Positions 1-8,965 of a stretch of 64,000 nucleotides of DNA are shown piece by piece (position 1 is the first letter of the stretch; the number at the start of each line of letters is the position of its first letter). The translations under genes were made by a program, and so were the position numbers. The notes under the pieces are model-generated. The model had not been told where the DNA came from, did no database searches, and worked only from the letters and a program-made list of their open reading frames with translations. Origin of the DNA: PFJX01 sp964542455 (GTDB lineage: Bacteria; Pseudomonadota; Gammaproteobacteria; Burkholderiales; Thiobacillaceae); the NCBI GenBank assembly GCA_964542455.1, contig CAZIUC010000016.1:1-64000 (forward strand). The letters run 5' to 3'.

Positions 1-342
1 GGAAACAGACAAGCTAGGCCTACCGTTACCGCGCCACTTCTCGACTCTACCTTTGCTTGTCGATAGCGAAAATCGGCCCCGACGAGCTCAGTTTTTGTCG
101 GATTCGCAGCCGCATAGTCGAACTATGGGGCAAGAAGCTGACGGAAAATGGGCCGTCGCGGTCGATTTGCAGCCGACGATTCCAAAGTCCGACAGGCTGC
201 TAGGGGTCTGGCGCATATGGGGGCGAGACGGGGGATGGCAATGCGGCGGGCGCGGCAACCGGCCCGCGACTTATTCGTGGCGCACGCTATAAGCCCGCCT
301 TCAGCGGGCCTGCCGGCGAGACGCCGGCGTTACGAAAGCGTA
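1..342. other. Non-coding stretch at window start
   Basis: No convincing gene is visible here. Open frames exist on the plus strand (for example 53-292), but their products are rich in Arg, Gly and Trp without any recognisable motif, as expected of chance frames in GC-rich DNA. The right part holds a double hairpin belonging to the dispersed repeat family described at 285-332. Confidence 0.5.
285..332 (-). repeat. Dispersed palindromic repeat (family A), terminator-like
   Basis: Read on the minus strand, two hairpins follow each other: GCCGGCG-TCT-CGCCGGC, and CCCGC/GCGGG with a short loop. The core 'ggcgtctcgccggc' recurs at 13480-13543 and 42170-42245. It lies just past the stop of the minus-strand gene at 343-615 and could act as a transcription stop, although no T-run follows. 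Confidence 0.6.
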
Positions 343-615
343 TCAACGACCGGCTGGGCGGGTTTGCATGCTGCGCACGACGGCGGCGACCAGGGCCTCG
401 ATTTCGTTCCCGGACATGTCCGGGAAAGTGGCCTGCAATTGGGTCATGGCCCTGTAGAAGGCCGCGCCGTTGTGGCTTTCGGGACTGCCCAGGAGGGGCT
501 TGAGCAGGGCCTGGGCGGTATCGAAATGCTCGCGAAGTGCCGAATTGCGGCGACGCTCCGTTCGCGGCGGCTTGGCTGCCGTCTGGTTTTGTAATCGCAT
601 GTTCGTCTCATCCAT
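343..615 (-). CDS. Hypothetical protein, about 90 aa
   Basis: I do not recognise this protein. From the Met at 615 (an alternative Met lies at 600) it would be about 90 residues: a basic, Arg/Pro-rich N-terminus followed by a mixed, probably helical segment containing 'FYRAMTQLQATFPDMSGNEIEAL'-like sequence near the end. The frame is open further upstream to 711, but that extension has a Cys/His/Trp-rich composition unlike a start region. The gene stands alone, is followed by a hairpin repeat, and lies upstream of no obvious partner. It is supported only by open frame, plausible composition and position, so it may be spurious. Confidence 0.4.
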   Translation of the reverse strand: MDETNMRLQNQTAAKPPRTERRRNSALREHFDTAQALLKPLLGSPESHNGAAFYRAMTQLQATFPDMSGNEIEALVAAVVRSMQTRPAGR

Positions 616-775
616 CTTGTAGTTGGCCACACGGGCTGCGAGCCAGGGCTGGCAGCTTATCGCGGGGATATGACGGCAATATTGCTGGTAGGTAATTACC
701 AGTGACGTCAAGGGTCGCGATTATGCCTATGTTCGCAACCACCACTAAGGGAAAAGACTTATTTCTTGACGTGGA

Positions 776-1504
776 TCATGTGAAGCGCGCCTGTGCCATT
801 GCGGAGAAACGCGGCAACAGGCTGGCGGCGATGGGGGTGTCGCACAGTCGGGCGCGTATCTGCTCGCAATCCTGGCCAGCCGAGCACAACTGCTGCGCGA
901 GGTGATGCACGTAGGCGTTCATGCGCTCCTGGTTGAATTCCGGGTGGAACTGGATGCCCCAGGCCTGGCCGCCGATGCGGAAGGCATGATGTGGCTCGAA
1001 CTCGTTGCCGGCCAGCAGGATGGCGTCCGGCGGCAGGATGCTCACACTCTGGGCGTGCACGGCCAGCCCAAGAAATTTCGCGGGCAGATCGTGAAACAAG
1101 CGGTCGTCTCGGCAGGCGGGGTAGAGGTTGAGGTCGACGCAGCCGATTTCTCGGCCCTTCGGGTGGAAGTCCACCCGGCCACCCATGGCCTCGGCAAGCA
1201 TTTGATGGCCGAAGCAGATGCCCAGAAAAGGTACCTTGGCGGACACCAGACGCGGCAACCAGGCGAGAGCGCGGCGCATCCAGGGCAGACGGTCGGTGAG
1301 CATCGCGTGGGCGCCGGTCATGATGACCGCGGCACAGGCTTCTGGTTCAGGCAGCGGAGCGTCGCGCCAGATTTCCACCACTTCGATCCGGTCGCTGGGC
1401 AGATTCAAGCCGGGCAGGAGCCAGGCGTCGAAATCGCCCAAACGGGCGGCTACATCGGGGAAGGTGCTGCCGGCTTTGAGAAGGAAGAGTTTGCGAGTCG
1501 TCAT
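776..1504 (-). CDS. Class I glutamine amidotransferase family protein
   Basis: The 242-residue protein has the class I glutamine amidotransferase triad: nucleophile Cys97 in 'GICFGHQ', and His187 and Glu189 in 'QFHPEF'. This family (GMP-synthase-like amidotransferase, COG0518 type) hydrolyses glutamine to ammonia or cleaves gamma-glutamyl bonds; the substrate here is unknown. No signal peptide is seen, so it should be cytoplasmic. Its start overlaps the end of the transglutaminase-like gene by four bases, so it is the last gene of an operon containing an ATP-grasp/alpha-E protein and two transglutaminase-like proteins. In that setting an amide- or peptide-processing role is more likely than nucleotide synthesis. 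Confidence 0.85.
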   Translation of the reverse strand: MTTRKLFLLKAGSTFPDVAARLGDFDAWLLPGLNLPSDRIEVVEIWRDAPLPEPEACAAVIMTGAHAMLTDRLPWMRRALAWLPRLVSAKVPFLGICFGHQMLAEAMGGRVDFHPKGREIGCVDLNLYPACRDDRLFHDLPAKFLGLAVHAQSVSILPPDAILLAGNEFEPHHAFRIGGQAWGIQFHPEFNQERMNAYVHHLAQQLCSAGQDCEQIRARLCDTPIAASLLPRFSAMAQARFT

Positions 1505-2379
1505 GGCTTGTCGTCGAGTCGGGTCACGGTGACCGCAACTTCCAGGGTATGCGTGCCGCCGCCGTGGATGACCCCCTTGAGCGGGGTGACGTCGCCGAAG
1601 TCGCGGCCCCAGGCAAGGGTTAAATGGCCCTCGCCGGCGGCTATGCCGTTGGTGGGGTCGAAATCGAACCAGCCCTGATCAGGCAACCAGACGCTGATCC
1701 AGGCGTGGGTGGCGTCGGCGCCCAGCTGGCGTGGCATGCCCACTGGCGGTGTGGTTTCCAGGTAGCCGCTGACGTAGCGCGCGGCCAGACCCAGCCCGCG
1801 CAGGCCCGCCAGGGCGAGATGGGCGAAATCCTGGCAGACGCCGTGGCGTTCCTTGAACACTTCATCCAGGGGCGTGTCGATCTCGGTGGCACTGGGCCGG
1901 TACTGGAAGTCGGCGTGGATGCGCGCACTGAGGTCGGCCACGCCATCGAGCAGGGAGCGGCCGGGCGGGAAGCTGGCGCGGGCATATTCAGTGGCTTCCG
2001 CGTGCCGCGCGATCATGGGCGATTCCAGACAGAACTCGCGCGCGGCGAGAGCCTCGACGGAGAGGGAGTGCTGGCGCTTGGCTACGGCTTCCCAGGGGAA
2101 CGAGGCTGACGCCGGGAGCACAGACGCGCGTTCGACCACGCTGTGGCCGGTCACGCTCAGAACATGGTGGGGTTGCCGCGACATGAACCAGACAACCCGG
2201 TTACCCCAGGCGTCGCGGCGCTCCTGACGGTCGTCGAGGTTCGGATGCAATTCCAGGTGGCTTTCCAGCACGCGCTGACCGGGTGTGTCGCGCGGCAGCA
2301 TGCGCGCCTCGCCGTAGTTGAGATCGACACTCTGGGCGTAGCGATAGCGGGTTAGGTGTTCTATGTGGAATCGGGTCAT
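1501..2379 (-). CDS. Transglutaminase-like domain protein
   Basis: This 292-residue cytoplasmic protein has a bacterial transglutaminase-like N-terminal region (about 1-85) followed by a transglutaminase core. The Cys-His-Asp triad is visible as Cys182 ('GVCQDFAH'), His225 ('THAWISV') and Asp241 ('DFDPTNG'). The family (COG1305) contains thiol proteases, peptide-bond-forming and deamidating enzymes; the true reaction for this branch is not established. It follows the ATP-grasp/alpha-E gene by about 125 bases, a gap holding a palindromic repeat, and overlaps the amidotransferase gene by four bases. It is a smaller companion of the 1162-residue transglutaminase-like protein at the operon start. 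Confidence 0.9.
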   Translation of the reverse strand: MTRFHIEHLTRYRYAQSVDLNYGEARMLPRDTPGQRVLESHLELHPNLDDRQERRDAWGNRVVWFMSRQPHHVLSVTGHSVVERASVLPASASFPWEAVAKRQHSLSVEALAAREFCLESPMIARHAEATEYARASFPPGRSLLDGVADLSARIHADFQYRPSATEIDTPLDEVFKERHGVCQDFAHLALAGLRGLGLAARYVSGYLETTPPVGMPRQLGADATHAWISVWLPDQGWFDFDPTNGIAAGEGHLTLAWGRDFGDVTPLKGVIHGGGTHTLEVAVTVTRLDDKP

Positions 2380-2454
2380 GGCAGGGTTCTCCCCTGTATC
2401 AAGGCACTTTTCGCATTACCTGTTGATATGCGTGAAAGTGCCTGGGCGGGTGGC

Positions 2455-2478
2455 CTCCCCCTTTTCCAAAGGGGGGAG
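2455..2478. repeat. Short palindrome of the C5-T4/A3-G6 type (family B)
   Basis: The near-palindrome 'ctccccctttt' / 'aaaggggggag' lies in the gap between the ATP-grasp gene and the smaller transglutaminase gene. The same unit occurs twice in the large transglutaminase gene, at about 6705-6727 and 6803-6826, where it is translated. This suggests a mobile or copied repeat rather than a transcription terminator. Confidence 0.6.
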
Positions 2479-2503
2479 AAAGGCAGGTCAACCAGATGCT
2501 CAT

Positions 2504-5017
2504 TCATGCCCGCACCTCCCCCGCGTTCAGTGAATGCAGCTCCTGCACATGGGTGAACCAGGTCTGTGTGATGGCGCTGGAGGTTGCGCCGAGCGTGCTG
2601 GTGACCTCGCTCAGGGTGTGGAGCAGCCGTGTGCGTTGCTCTTTACCCACATCCGGGTCAGTCATGCCGGAGGCGCTGGCGAGCAGGCGTTGTTCCGCGT
2701 CGATCAGCAGGTGCTCCGCTTCGCGGCGTTGTGGTGGGCAGGCGATTTTTCCGAGGTGCTGGTGCGCGGTGTTGAGTTGATAGATCAGGGCGCGCGGGCT
2801 GTCCGTGTCCCACAACAGCAGTTCCAGCACCCCTGCCAGGAATGGTTCGCCACGGTAACGGCGACGGAAAGTGACCAGGCTGTCCGTACTTTGCAGTACC
2901 AGGGACAGGCTTTCGCGCTGGGCTTCCTCGGTGAGCCGCGACTCCAGGATGCGGGAGAGCACATTGCTGGCGGTAAGGCCGCGTTCGATGCGGCGGCCCA
3001 GGTCGAAAAAACGAAAGGCATCCGCGCGCGGCAGGGTTTCCGAGGCGAGACCGGCGAGACCTGCCAGGGTGTCGATCAAATGCCCCAGCCAGAGGTCGCC
3101 GCCTTCATGGCCACGGTTGTGACGGCGTTTGCTCCAGTCGCGTTCGATGCGGTCGAGCAGACGCCAGATCGCCACCGACCAGTATTCGCGCGTGCCGTAG
3201 GTACAGCCGAGCAGGGCTCGCACGGTATGGGCGAGGTTGCCGGGATGATCCTTGTAGGTGATCAGGTCGCGCACCTCGGCCGCCAGTGTCGCGGGAAAGT
3301 CGGCTTGTTCGACCAGGCCACGGTTTTCGGGCCGGTAGTCGATCATACGCATCAGCGCGGTCAATACCGGCACCTGGCCGGGCGTGGTTTCTTCTTCCCA
3401 GAGGCCGTCGAGCAGCGCGCGCAGCAAGCGCGCCACCCCCTCCGCGCGTTCCAGATAGCGGCCCGCCCAAAACAGGTTGTCCGCCGCGCGGCTGGTGAGG
3501 ACTTCCATTTCCGCCGGGTGCGCGGTCCAAAGTTGCACGCTGGAGGGAATCGCCTTGGGCGGCGCCGGGGTAACCCAGGTGTCTTTCGACAGGGCGCCGC
3601 TCTGGCCGGACAGCAGGGCACCGTCGCCGCAGCGGGTGAGGCCGCCTGGCATGGCGACATAGCCTTCGCCCTGACTGACCAGGAAGGCGCGCAAGCTCAT
3701 GTGTTGCGGCGTCAGACGATGGTCGCGCAGCGCCGGCACACTGGACAGCGCCATCGGCTGCTGCCCGACATAGAGATGCGGCCGCGCCCGGATGCGCGCG
3801 CGCCAGGTGGCCAGTTGCCGGCGGTCCAGGGCCGCGCCCAGCATGGTTTCGCTGGCCTGGCCACGGGCGATCGGCTTGAGCACCAGATGTGGCAGGTTGG
3901 CCAGCACGTATTCGCATTCCTTCTCCTGCCCGCACCACCAGGTGGCGGCGGTGGGGAGGGTCAGGTCCTCGCCCAGCAATGCCCGCGCCAGTCCAGGCAG
4001 GAAGGGCAGGAGGGCGGGGTTTTCCAGAAGGCCGGAGCCGGGCGGATTGGCCATTGCCACCGTGCCGCGACGCAGCGCCTCGATCAGCCCGGCGGTGCCC
4101 AGGCGCGAGTCTTGCCGCAATTCCAGCGGGTCGCACCAGTCCTCGTCCAGGCGGCGCAGGATCACATCCACCGGCTTGAGGCCGGATACCGCCTTCAGCC
4201 AGACCCGCCCGTCGCGCACGGTGAGGTCGTCGCCCTGGGCCAGGGTGTAGCCCAGGCGGGCGGCCAGGTAGGCATGCTCGAAGTAGGTCTCGTTGGCGGG
4301 GCCGGGGCTGAGCAGCGCCACATGCGGTTGTTCGCGCGGCGACAGTTTGAGCAGCGCCGCCTGCACCGCTTTCAGCCAGTGGGTGAGCTTGGCCACACCG
4401 GCGCCTTCCAGGAGTTCCGGGAAGGTGCGCGCCATCACCGCGCGGTTTTCCAGGGCATATCCGGCGCCGGAAGGCGCTTGCGTGCGATCCGCCACCACCC
4501 AGATCTGACCATCCGGCCCGCGCGCGAGGTCCGCCGCGTAAAGCACCAGTTGCCGCCGCTCAGCGGCCGGTGATGCGGGCAACGCGCCGAGCATCGGGCG
4601 CAGATAGCCCGCATGGCCGTAAACCAGTTCCGGCGGCAACAGGCCACGCTTGAGCACGGTCTGCGGGCCGTAGAGATCGCGCAGCAGCAGGTCGAGTAAA
4701 CGCGCGCGTTGATCCAGTCCGGCGGCGATCGACAGCCACTCGTTGCCGTCCAGCACCAGCGGGATCGGGTCGAGTTCCCAGGTGCGGCTACCGCCGCGTG
4801 GATCGCCGTAGACGTGATAGGTGACCCCGTTCTCACGCAGCAGCCGGGTAATGCGCTGTCCGCGCGCAGCCCACTCGCGCGCGCCCAGTCGGGCCATGCC
4901 ATCGACCAGGTGCGCCCAGTGTGGGCGCACGCCGGTTTGCGTATCCCACATCTCGTCCCAGGCGTAAGGGAGGGGGTGGTAGTCGGATGACGGGGTGAGC
5001 AGGGAAAGCTGAGACAT
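2504..5017 (-). CDS. Circularly permuted ATP-grasp / alpha-E domain fusion protein
   Basis: The 837-residue protein fuses two domains that are usually encoded separately. Residues 1 to about 480 match the circularly permuted ATP-grasp type 2 family (COG2308), with typical segments such as 'GVTYHVYGD', 'WVVADRTQAPSGAGYALENR' and 'NPPGSGLLENPALLPFLP'. From about Met504 a helical alpha-E domain (COG2307) begins with 'LTSRAADNLFWAGRYLERAEG'. ATP-grasp enzymes make acyl-phosphate intermediates and ligate them to amines; family analyses have predicted a role in making or attaching peptides. No signal peptide is present. It is the second gene of the operon, between the large transglutaminase-like protein and the smaller one. 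The fusion is the clearest oddity, and the product is unknown. Confidence 0.9.
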   Translation of the reverse strand: MSQLSLLTPSSDYHPLPYAWDEMWDTQTGVRPHWAHLVDGMARLGAREWAARGQRITRLLRENGVTYHVYGDPRGGSRTWELDPIPLVLDGNEWLSIAAGLDQRARLLDLLLRDLYGPQTVLKRGLLPPELVYGHAGYLRPMLGALPASPAAERRQLVLYAADLARGPDGQIWVVADRTQAPSGAGYALENRAVMARTFPELLEGAGVAKLTHWLKAVQAALLKLSPREQPHVALLSPGPANETYFEHAYLAARLGYTLAQGDDLTVRDGRVWLKAVSGLKPVDVILRRLDEDWCDPLELRQDSRLGTAGLIEALRRGTVAMANPPGSGLLENPALLPFLPGLARALLGEDLTLPTAATWWCGQEKECEYVLANLPHLVLKPIARGQASETMLGAALDRRQLATWRARIRARPHLYVGQQPMALSSVPALRDHRLTPQHMSLRAFLVSQGEGYVAMPGGLTRCGDGALLSGQSGALSKDTWVTPAPPKAIPSSVQLWTAHPAEMEVLTSRAADNLFWAGRYLERAEGVARLLRALLDGLWEEETTPGQVPVLTALMRMIDYRPENRGLVEQADFPATLAAEVRDLITYKDHPGNLAHTVRALLGCTYGTREYWSVAIWRLLDRIERDWSKRRHNRGHEGGDLWLGHLIDTLAGLAGLASETLPRADAFRFFDLGRRIERGLTASNVLSRILESRLTEEAQRESLSLVLQSTDSLVTFRRRYRGEPFLAGVLELLLWDTDSPRALIYQLNTAHQHLGKIACPPQRREAEHLLIDAEQRLLASASGMTDPDVGKEQRTRLLHTLSEVTSTLGATSSAITQTWFTHVQELHSLNAGEVRA

Positions 5018-5047
5018 GGCTGAATACTACCGAAGCAACGCGTCCAA

Positions 5048-5106
5048 GTAGCGCCGGCCGGCTTGTCCGGCAGGCCAAAAACGCCGAGAAGGATGCTGAC
5101 GCTACA
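5048..5106 (+). repeat. Dispersed palindromic repeat (family A)
   Basis: The element begins 'gtagcgccggccggc' and ends 'gctaca', the same outer signature (gtagcg ... cgctac) as the copies at 10644, 13480 and 42170. It fills the gap between the large transglutaminase gene and the ATP-grasp gene and can fold into stem-loops in the messenger RNA. Its inner part differs from the other copies. Confidence 0.55.
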
Positions 5107-5112
5107 CCGGCA

Positions 5113-8100
5113 TCACTCTGGTTTTCGCCGCAGATCCAGCGTGTAGGGATATTCCAGCGTGGGTTCTTCCGGGGGCGGCGCCATCGGGCGCAGGCCGCCG
5201 CCTTCGGGGATGAACCTGGCCAGGCTGGCGAGATCGGGCGGAACCTGGACCGGGCCGGGGGTGTGGTTCCAGTCCTGGTAGCGGTTGACGCGACGCGACT
5301 CGGCCTCATTGGCGTTGATCGGGAACGTGTCGTAGCTGCGCCCGCCGGGATGGCTGACATGATAGGCGCAGCCGCCGATGGCCTTGCCGGTCCAGGTGTC
5401 GATGAGGTCGATCACCAAAGGACTATGCACACCGATGGTGGGGTGCAGCGCGGAAGGCGGCTGCCAGGCGCGGTAGCGGATGCCGGCGACATATTCGCCG
5501 TGGCGGCCGGTGGATTTGAGCGGCACCCGGCGACCGTTGCAGGCGACCACGTAGCGGTTGCCGGAAAGGCCGGTTACCAGCAACTGGACGCGTTCCACCG
5601 AGGAGTCGACGAAGCGGGCGGTGCCGAGGTTGCTGAGTTCCTCGCCCAGGACATGCCAGGGTTCGATTGCGCCGCGCAGTTCGATTTCGATGTCGTCGAT
5701 ATTGACCGTGCCGATGCGCGGGAAGCGGAATTCGAGGAAGGGATCGAGCCAGTCGGCCTGGAACGGGGTGCCGGATTCCTGGATGTCGCGCACCACGTCG
5801 AGCAGGTCGGCGCGCACGTAATGCGGCAGCATGAAGCGGTCGTGCAGTTCGGTGCCCCAGCGCACCAGTTTGTGGCGGTACGGCTTATCCCAGAAGCGCG
5901 CGACCAGGATACGCAGCAGCAGTGCCTGCGTGGCGCTCATCTGCCAGTGCGGCGGCATTTCGAAGCCGCGAAACTCCACCAGGCCCAGGCGTCCGGTCGG
6001 GCTGTCCGGCGAGTAGAGCTTGTCGATGGAGAACTCGGAGCGATGCGTGTTGCCGGTCAGATCGACCAGCAGGTTGCGCAACAGACGGTCCACCAGCCAG
6101 AGCTGGCTGGTTTCCCCGCCGGGTTGTACTTCCGGCATCTGCTGGAAGGCGATTTCCAGTTCATAGAGCTTCTCGTCACGCCCCTCGTCGACGCGTGGCG
6201 CCTGGCTGGTGGGGCCGATGAACATGCCGGAGAACAGGTAGGAAAGGCCGGGGTGGTGTTGCCAGTAGGTGACCAGGCTCATCACCAGGTCGGGCCGCCG
6301 CAACATCGGGCTATCGGCCGGAGTGGCGCCGCCCAGGGTGACGTGGTTGCCGCCGCCGGTGCCGGTGTGGCGGCCGTCGAGCATGAATTTTTCCGTGGTC
6401 AGCCGCGCCAGGCGGGCTTCCTCATAGAGCACGCGGGTGTTGCCGATGAAGTCGTCCCAGGAACTCGCCGGGTGGATGTTGACCTCGATGACGCCGGGAT
6501 CGGGCGTGACCATCAGGCGTTGCAAACGCCAGTCGCGCGGCGGTTCATAGCCTTCCAGGATGACCGGAGTATCGGACCGCGCGGCGACCTGTTCGATGGC
6601 GGCGGTCAGTTCGAGGTACTGCTCCAGTGTCGACAGCGGCGGCATGAAGACGCGCACCACGCCGCCGCGCGCTTCCACGCACAGCGCGGTGTGGATGACG
6701 GGTGTTCCCCCCTTTTTCAAAGGGGGGCAGGGAGGATTTGTTGTTGCCGCGGTGCCGGCGTCGGAAAAATCTGATGAAGCCCCTACCCTTCGGTACCCCT
6801 CCGCCCCCCTTTGGGAAAAGGGGGAGTCGGCCAGTTGTTGTTCCTGAATCTCCGGATGCGCTTCTTCTTCTGGCTGAAACTCGGAATAGCGTCTGGCCAC
6901 TTCACCATGGTTATCCGGAAGTTCACCACGTGGCGCGAACAGGTCCAGCGGCCAGGGGGTTTCGCGTTCCGCTTCGGCGACCCAGGGCAGGCTGTCCAGC
7001 GGCAGGCGCAGCCCTAACGGCGAATCACCGGGGATCAGGTAGAGGCGGCCACGGCGGAAGCTCCAGGTGCCACTTTTCCAGCCGTTCCCGCTGTCATCCC
7101 AGGCGATGGGCAGGACGTAACCGACCGGCTCGTCGAGTCCGCGCGAGAGCTTGTCGGCCAGGCCGCGACGTTCTATCGGGTCTTTAAGGTTGATTTTGGC
7201 CAGATCCAGGTTGGCCGGGTGTTCCGCTTCTTTCAACAGGTAATGCAGCGCGTCCTCGTAGCCGGCCTGGCTATACGCGGCGGGCAGGCCGAGCCGGCCG
7301 CACAGCGCTTCCATGAAAGCGGCGGCCGTGGCGCTGGTGTGGCCGTATGACTTGCCTTCATCCGCCAGCAGTTCGGGGTTCTTCCACAATGGCACGCCGT
7401 CACCGCGCCAGAAGATTCCCAGCGCCCAGCGCGGCAGGGGTTCGCCGGGATACCACTTGCCCTGGCCGGAGAATTTCAGGCCGTTCGGCGCGAAGTGCTT
7501 GCTCAGGCGCTGCCACAGATCCCGCGCGCGTTCCAGTTTGTGGGGGCCGAGCGCGGCGGTGTTCCACTGCGCAGATTCCATGTCGTCGATGGAAACGAAG
7601 GTGGGTTCGCCGCCCATGGTCAGGCGCACGTCGTTTTCGCTCAGTTTCGCGTCCACCGCGCGGCCGAGGGCGTCGATGGCGAGCCACTGGTCGTCGCGGT
7701 AAGGCTTGGTAACACGCGGGTCTTCGTGGATGCGCACGACACTGTTGTCGAAGCTGAAGGTGACCTCGCATTTGTCCGTGGCGCCAGTCACCGGCGCCGC
7801 GCTGACCGGGTCCGGCGTGCACGCCAGCGGGATGTGGTTTTCCCCGGCGAACAGGCCGGAGGTGGGGTCAAGGCCGAGCCAGCCGGCGCCCGGCACATAG
7901 ACCTCGGCCCAGGCGTGCAGGTCGGTGAAATCGGCTTCCGGGCCGGAGGGGCCGTCGAGCGATTTCAGGTCGGCGGTGAGTTGCACCAGGTAACCGGAGA
8001 CGAAGCGGGCGGCAAAGCCGAGGTGGCGCAGGATCTGCGCCAGCAGCCAGGCGCTGTCGCGGCAGGAGCCGCGGCCCAGGGCCAGGGTTTCCTCGCAGGT

Positions 8101-8601
8101 CTGCACGCCGGGTTCCATGCGGATGTTGTATTGCAGGGCCTTCCAGACTTGCTGGTTGATGTCCACCAGGAAGTCCTGGGTGGAGCGTGGCGTGTGATCC
8201 ACTTTTTTTAGCCAAGCCGTCAGCAGGGGGCCGGATTCGACCCGCTCGCAATAAGGCACCAGTTCCTTGGTCAACTGTTCGTCGTATTCGAACGGGTAGT
8301 CCTTGGCGTACTCCTCAAGGAAGAAGTCGAAGGGATTGATCACCGTCATGTCGGCGATGACTTCGACCTCGAAGTCGAAGTGCGTGGTCTTTTCCGGAAA
8401 CACCAGGCGCGCCAGGTAGTTGCCGAACGGGTCCTGCTGCCAGTTGATGAAATGCTTTTCCGGCCGAATCCGCAGCGAATAGCCCAGGATCGGCGTGCGG
8501 CTATGCGGCGCCGGACGCAGACGCAGAATGTGCGGCGCCATGCTGACGGGGCGGTCGTATTGGTAATGGGTCTTGTGGCGAATCGCGACGCGGATGCTCA
8601 T
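5113..8601 (-). CDS. Large transglutaminase-like / DUF2126 protein with in-frame repeat insert
   Basis: From the Met at 8601 ('MSIRVAIRHKTHYQY', the normal beginning of this family) the protein has 1162 residues. It has a transglutaminase N-terminal region, a transglutaminase core with Cys180 ('GRGSCRDSAW'), His229 ('LHAWAEVY') and Asp245 ('LDPTSG'), then a long C-terminal DUF2126 region (COG4196 type). An upstream in-frame Met at 8655 is less likely because its extension is not family-like. Residues of about 588-634 are encoded by two copies of a palindromic repeat and contain 'NPPCPPLKKGG', a typical translated-repeat peptide, so this stretch is probably a surface insert. It is the first gene of the operon with the ATP-grasp/alpha-E, transglutaminase and amidotransferase genes. 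The reaction is unknown; peptide modification or proteolysis is inferred. Confidence 0.9.
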   Translation of the reverse strand: MSIRVAIRHKTHYQYDRPVSMAPHILRLRPAPHSRTPILGYSLRIRPEKHFINWQQDPFGNYLARLVFPEKTTHFDFEVEVIADMTVINPFDFFLEEYAKDYPFEYDEQLTKELVPYCERVESGPLLTAWLKKVDHTPRSTQDFLVDINQQVWKALQYNIRMEPGVQTCEETLALGRGSCRDSAWLLAQILRHLGFAARFVSGYLVQLTADLKSLDGPSGPEADFTDLHAWAEVYVPGAGWLGLDPTSGLFAGENHIPLACTPDPVSAAPVTGATDKCEVTFSFDNSVVRIHEDPRVTKPYRDDQWLAIDALGRAVDAKLSENDVRLTMGGEPTFVSIDDMESAQWNTAALGPHKLERARDLWQRLSKHFAPNGLKFSGQGKWYPGEPLPRWALGIFWRGDGVPLWKNPELLADEGKSYGHTSATAAAFMEALCGRLGLPAAYSQAGYEDALHYLLKEAEHPANLDLAKINLKDPIERRGLADKLSRGLDEPVGYVLPIAWDDSGNGWKSGTWSFRRGRLYLIPGDSPLGLRLPLDSLPWVAEAERETPWPLDLFAPRGELPDNHGEVARRYSEFQPEEEAHPEIQEQQLADSPFSQRGAEGYRRVGASSDFSDAGTAATTNPPCPPLKKGGTPVIHTALCVEARGGVVRVFMPPLSTLEQYLELTAAIEQVAARSDTPVILEGYEPPRDWRLQRLMVTPDPGVIEVNIHPASSWDDFIGNTRVLYEEARLARLTTEKFMLDGRHTGTGGGNHVTLGGATPADSPMLRRPDLVMSLVTYWQHHPGLSYLFSGMFIGPTSQAPRVDEGRDEKLYELEIAFQQMPEVQPGGETSQLWLVDRLLRNLLVDLTGNTHRSEFSIDKLYSPDSPTGRLGLVEFRGFEMPPHWQMSATQALLLRILVARFWDKPYRHKLVRWGTELHDRFMLPHYVRADLLDVVRDIQESGTPFQADWLDPFLEFRFPRIGTVNIDDIEIELRGAIEPWHVLGEELSNLGTARFVDSSVERVQLLVTGLSGNRYVVACNGRRVPLKSTGRHGEYVAGIRYRAWQPPSALHPTIGVHSPLVIDLIDTWTGKAIGGCAYHVSHPGGRSYDTFPINANEAESRRVNRYQDWNHTPGPVQVPPDLASLARFIPEGGGLRPMAPPPEEPTLEYPYTLDLRRKPE
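6704..6830. repeat. Pair of family B palindromes inserted in frame in a coding sequence
   Basis: Two units, 'cccccctttttcaaagggggg' shape at about 6705-6727 and 'cccccctttgggaaaaggggg' shape at about 6803-6826, bracket roughly 75 bases of other sequence. The total block keeps the reading frame of the surrounding transglutaminase gene. The related intergenic copy at 2455-2478 supports the view that this is a dispersed repeat that landed inside the gene. Confidence 0.7.
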
Positions 8602-8965
8602 GGGATGTTTGTCCAATGTGGGGGCTGGCGAGAAGCTGCAAAAGGAATGCAGCAAGATTCACGCCTGCTTGCCTTTACCGGCCGCACTGTGGCGGGCGGG
8701 GCGTGTTTGCGGTTGGCGGCTGAGGATACGACGTTCGTGTGCCGAGGATGTTTATGCCTGTAACGGTACACGATGCGGAATTGCGGGCACTGGATTGGTG
8801 CGCTGAGGCCGGCATCTTGCTGCATGGTTGACCATGCCGGCACAGGCCTGTTTGAAGACTGCATCACGCCAAGCGCGCAAGTAGGTATCCGCCCGTGGCA
8901 AGCGACTGGCTATCGGCATGCATGCGGTAAAATCCCGGCCCGATTCATTTTTCCCTCACCCCACC
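8602..8965. other. Divergent intergenic region upstream of aroC
   Basis: This 364-base gap separates the minus-strand transglutaminase operon from plus-strand aroC and must hold both promoters. No gene was found. An inverted repeat is visible (gccggcat ... atgccggc, about 8810-8842) and a good -10-like box lies close to aroC (see 8905-8933). Confidence 0.5.
8905..8933 (+). promoter_or_regulatory. Possible aroC promoter
   Basis: The hexamer TAAAAT at 8928-8933, within 'ggtaaaatcc', is a good sigma70 -10 box about 33 bases before the aroC start. The sequence at the -35 distance (around 8905-8911) matches the consensus only weakly, so this is a tentative call. Confidence 0.3.

Noticed and set aside
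53..292. Plus-strand open frame of 79 codons at the window start
   Set aside because: No ribosome site, no motif and a composition expected for random GC-rich sequence.
2534..4573. Long plus-strand open frame of 679 codons opposite the ATP-grasp/alpha-E gene
   Set aside because: Its translation is rich in Gln, His, Arg and Gly without motifs, while the minus strand gives a clear family protein; it is a frame kept open by high GC.
5263..6774. Plus-strand open frame of 503 codons opposite the large transglutaminase gene
   Set aside because: Antisense shadow of a recognised gene, with no motif or ribosome site.
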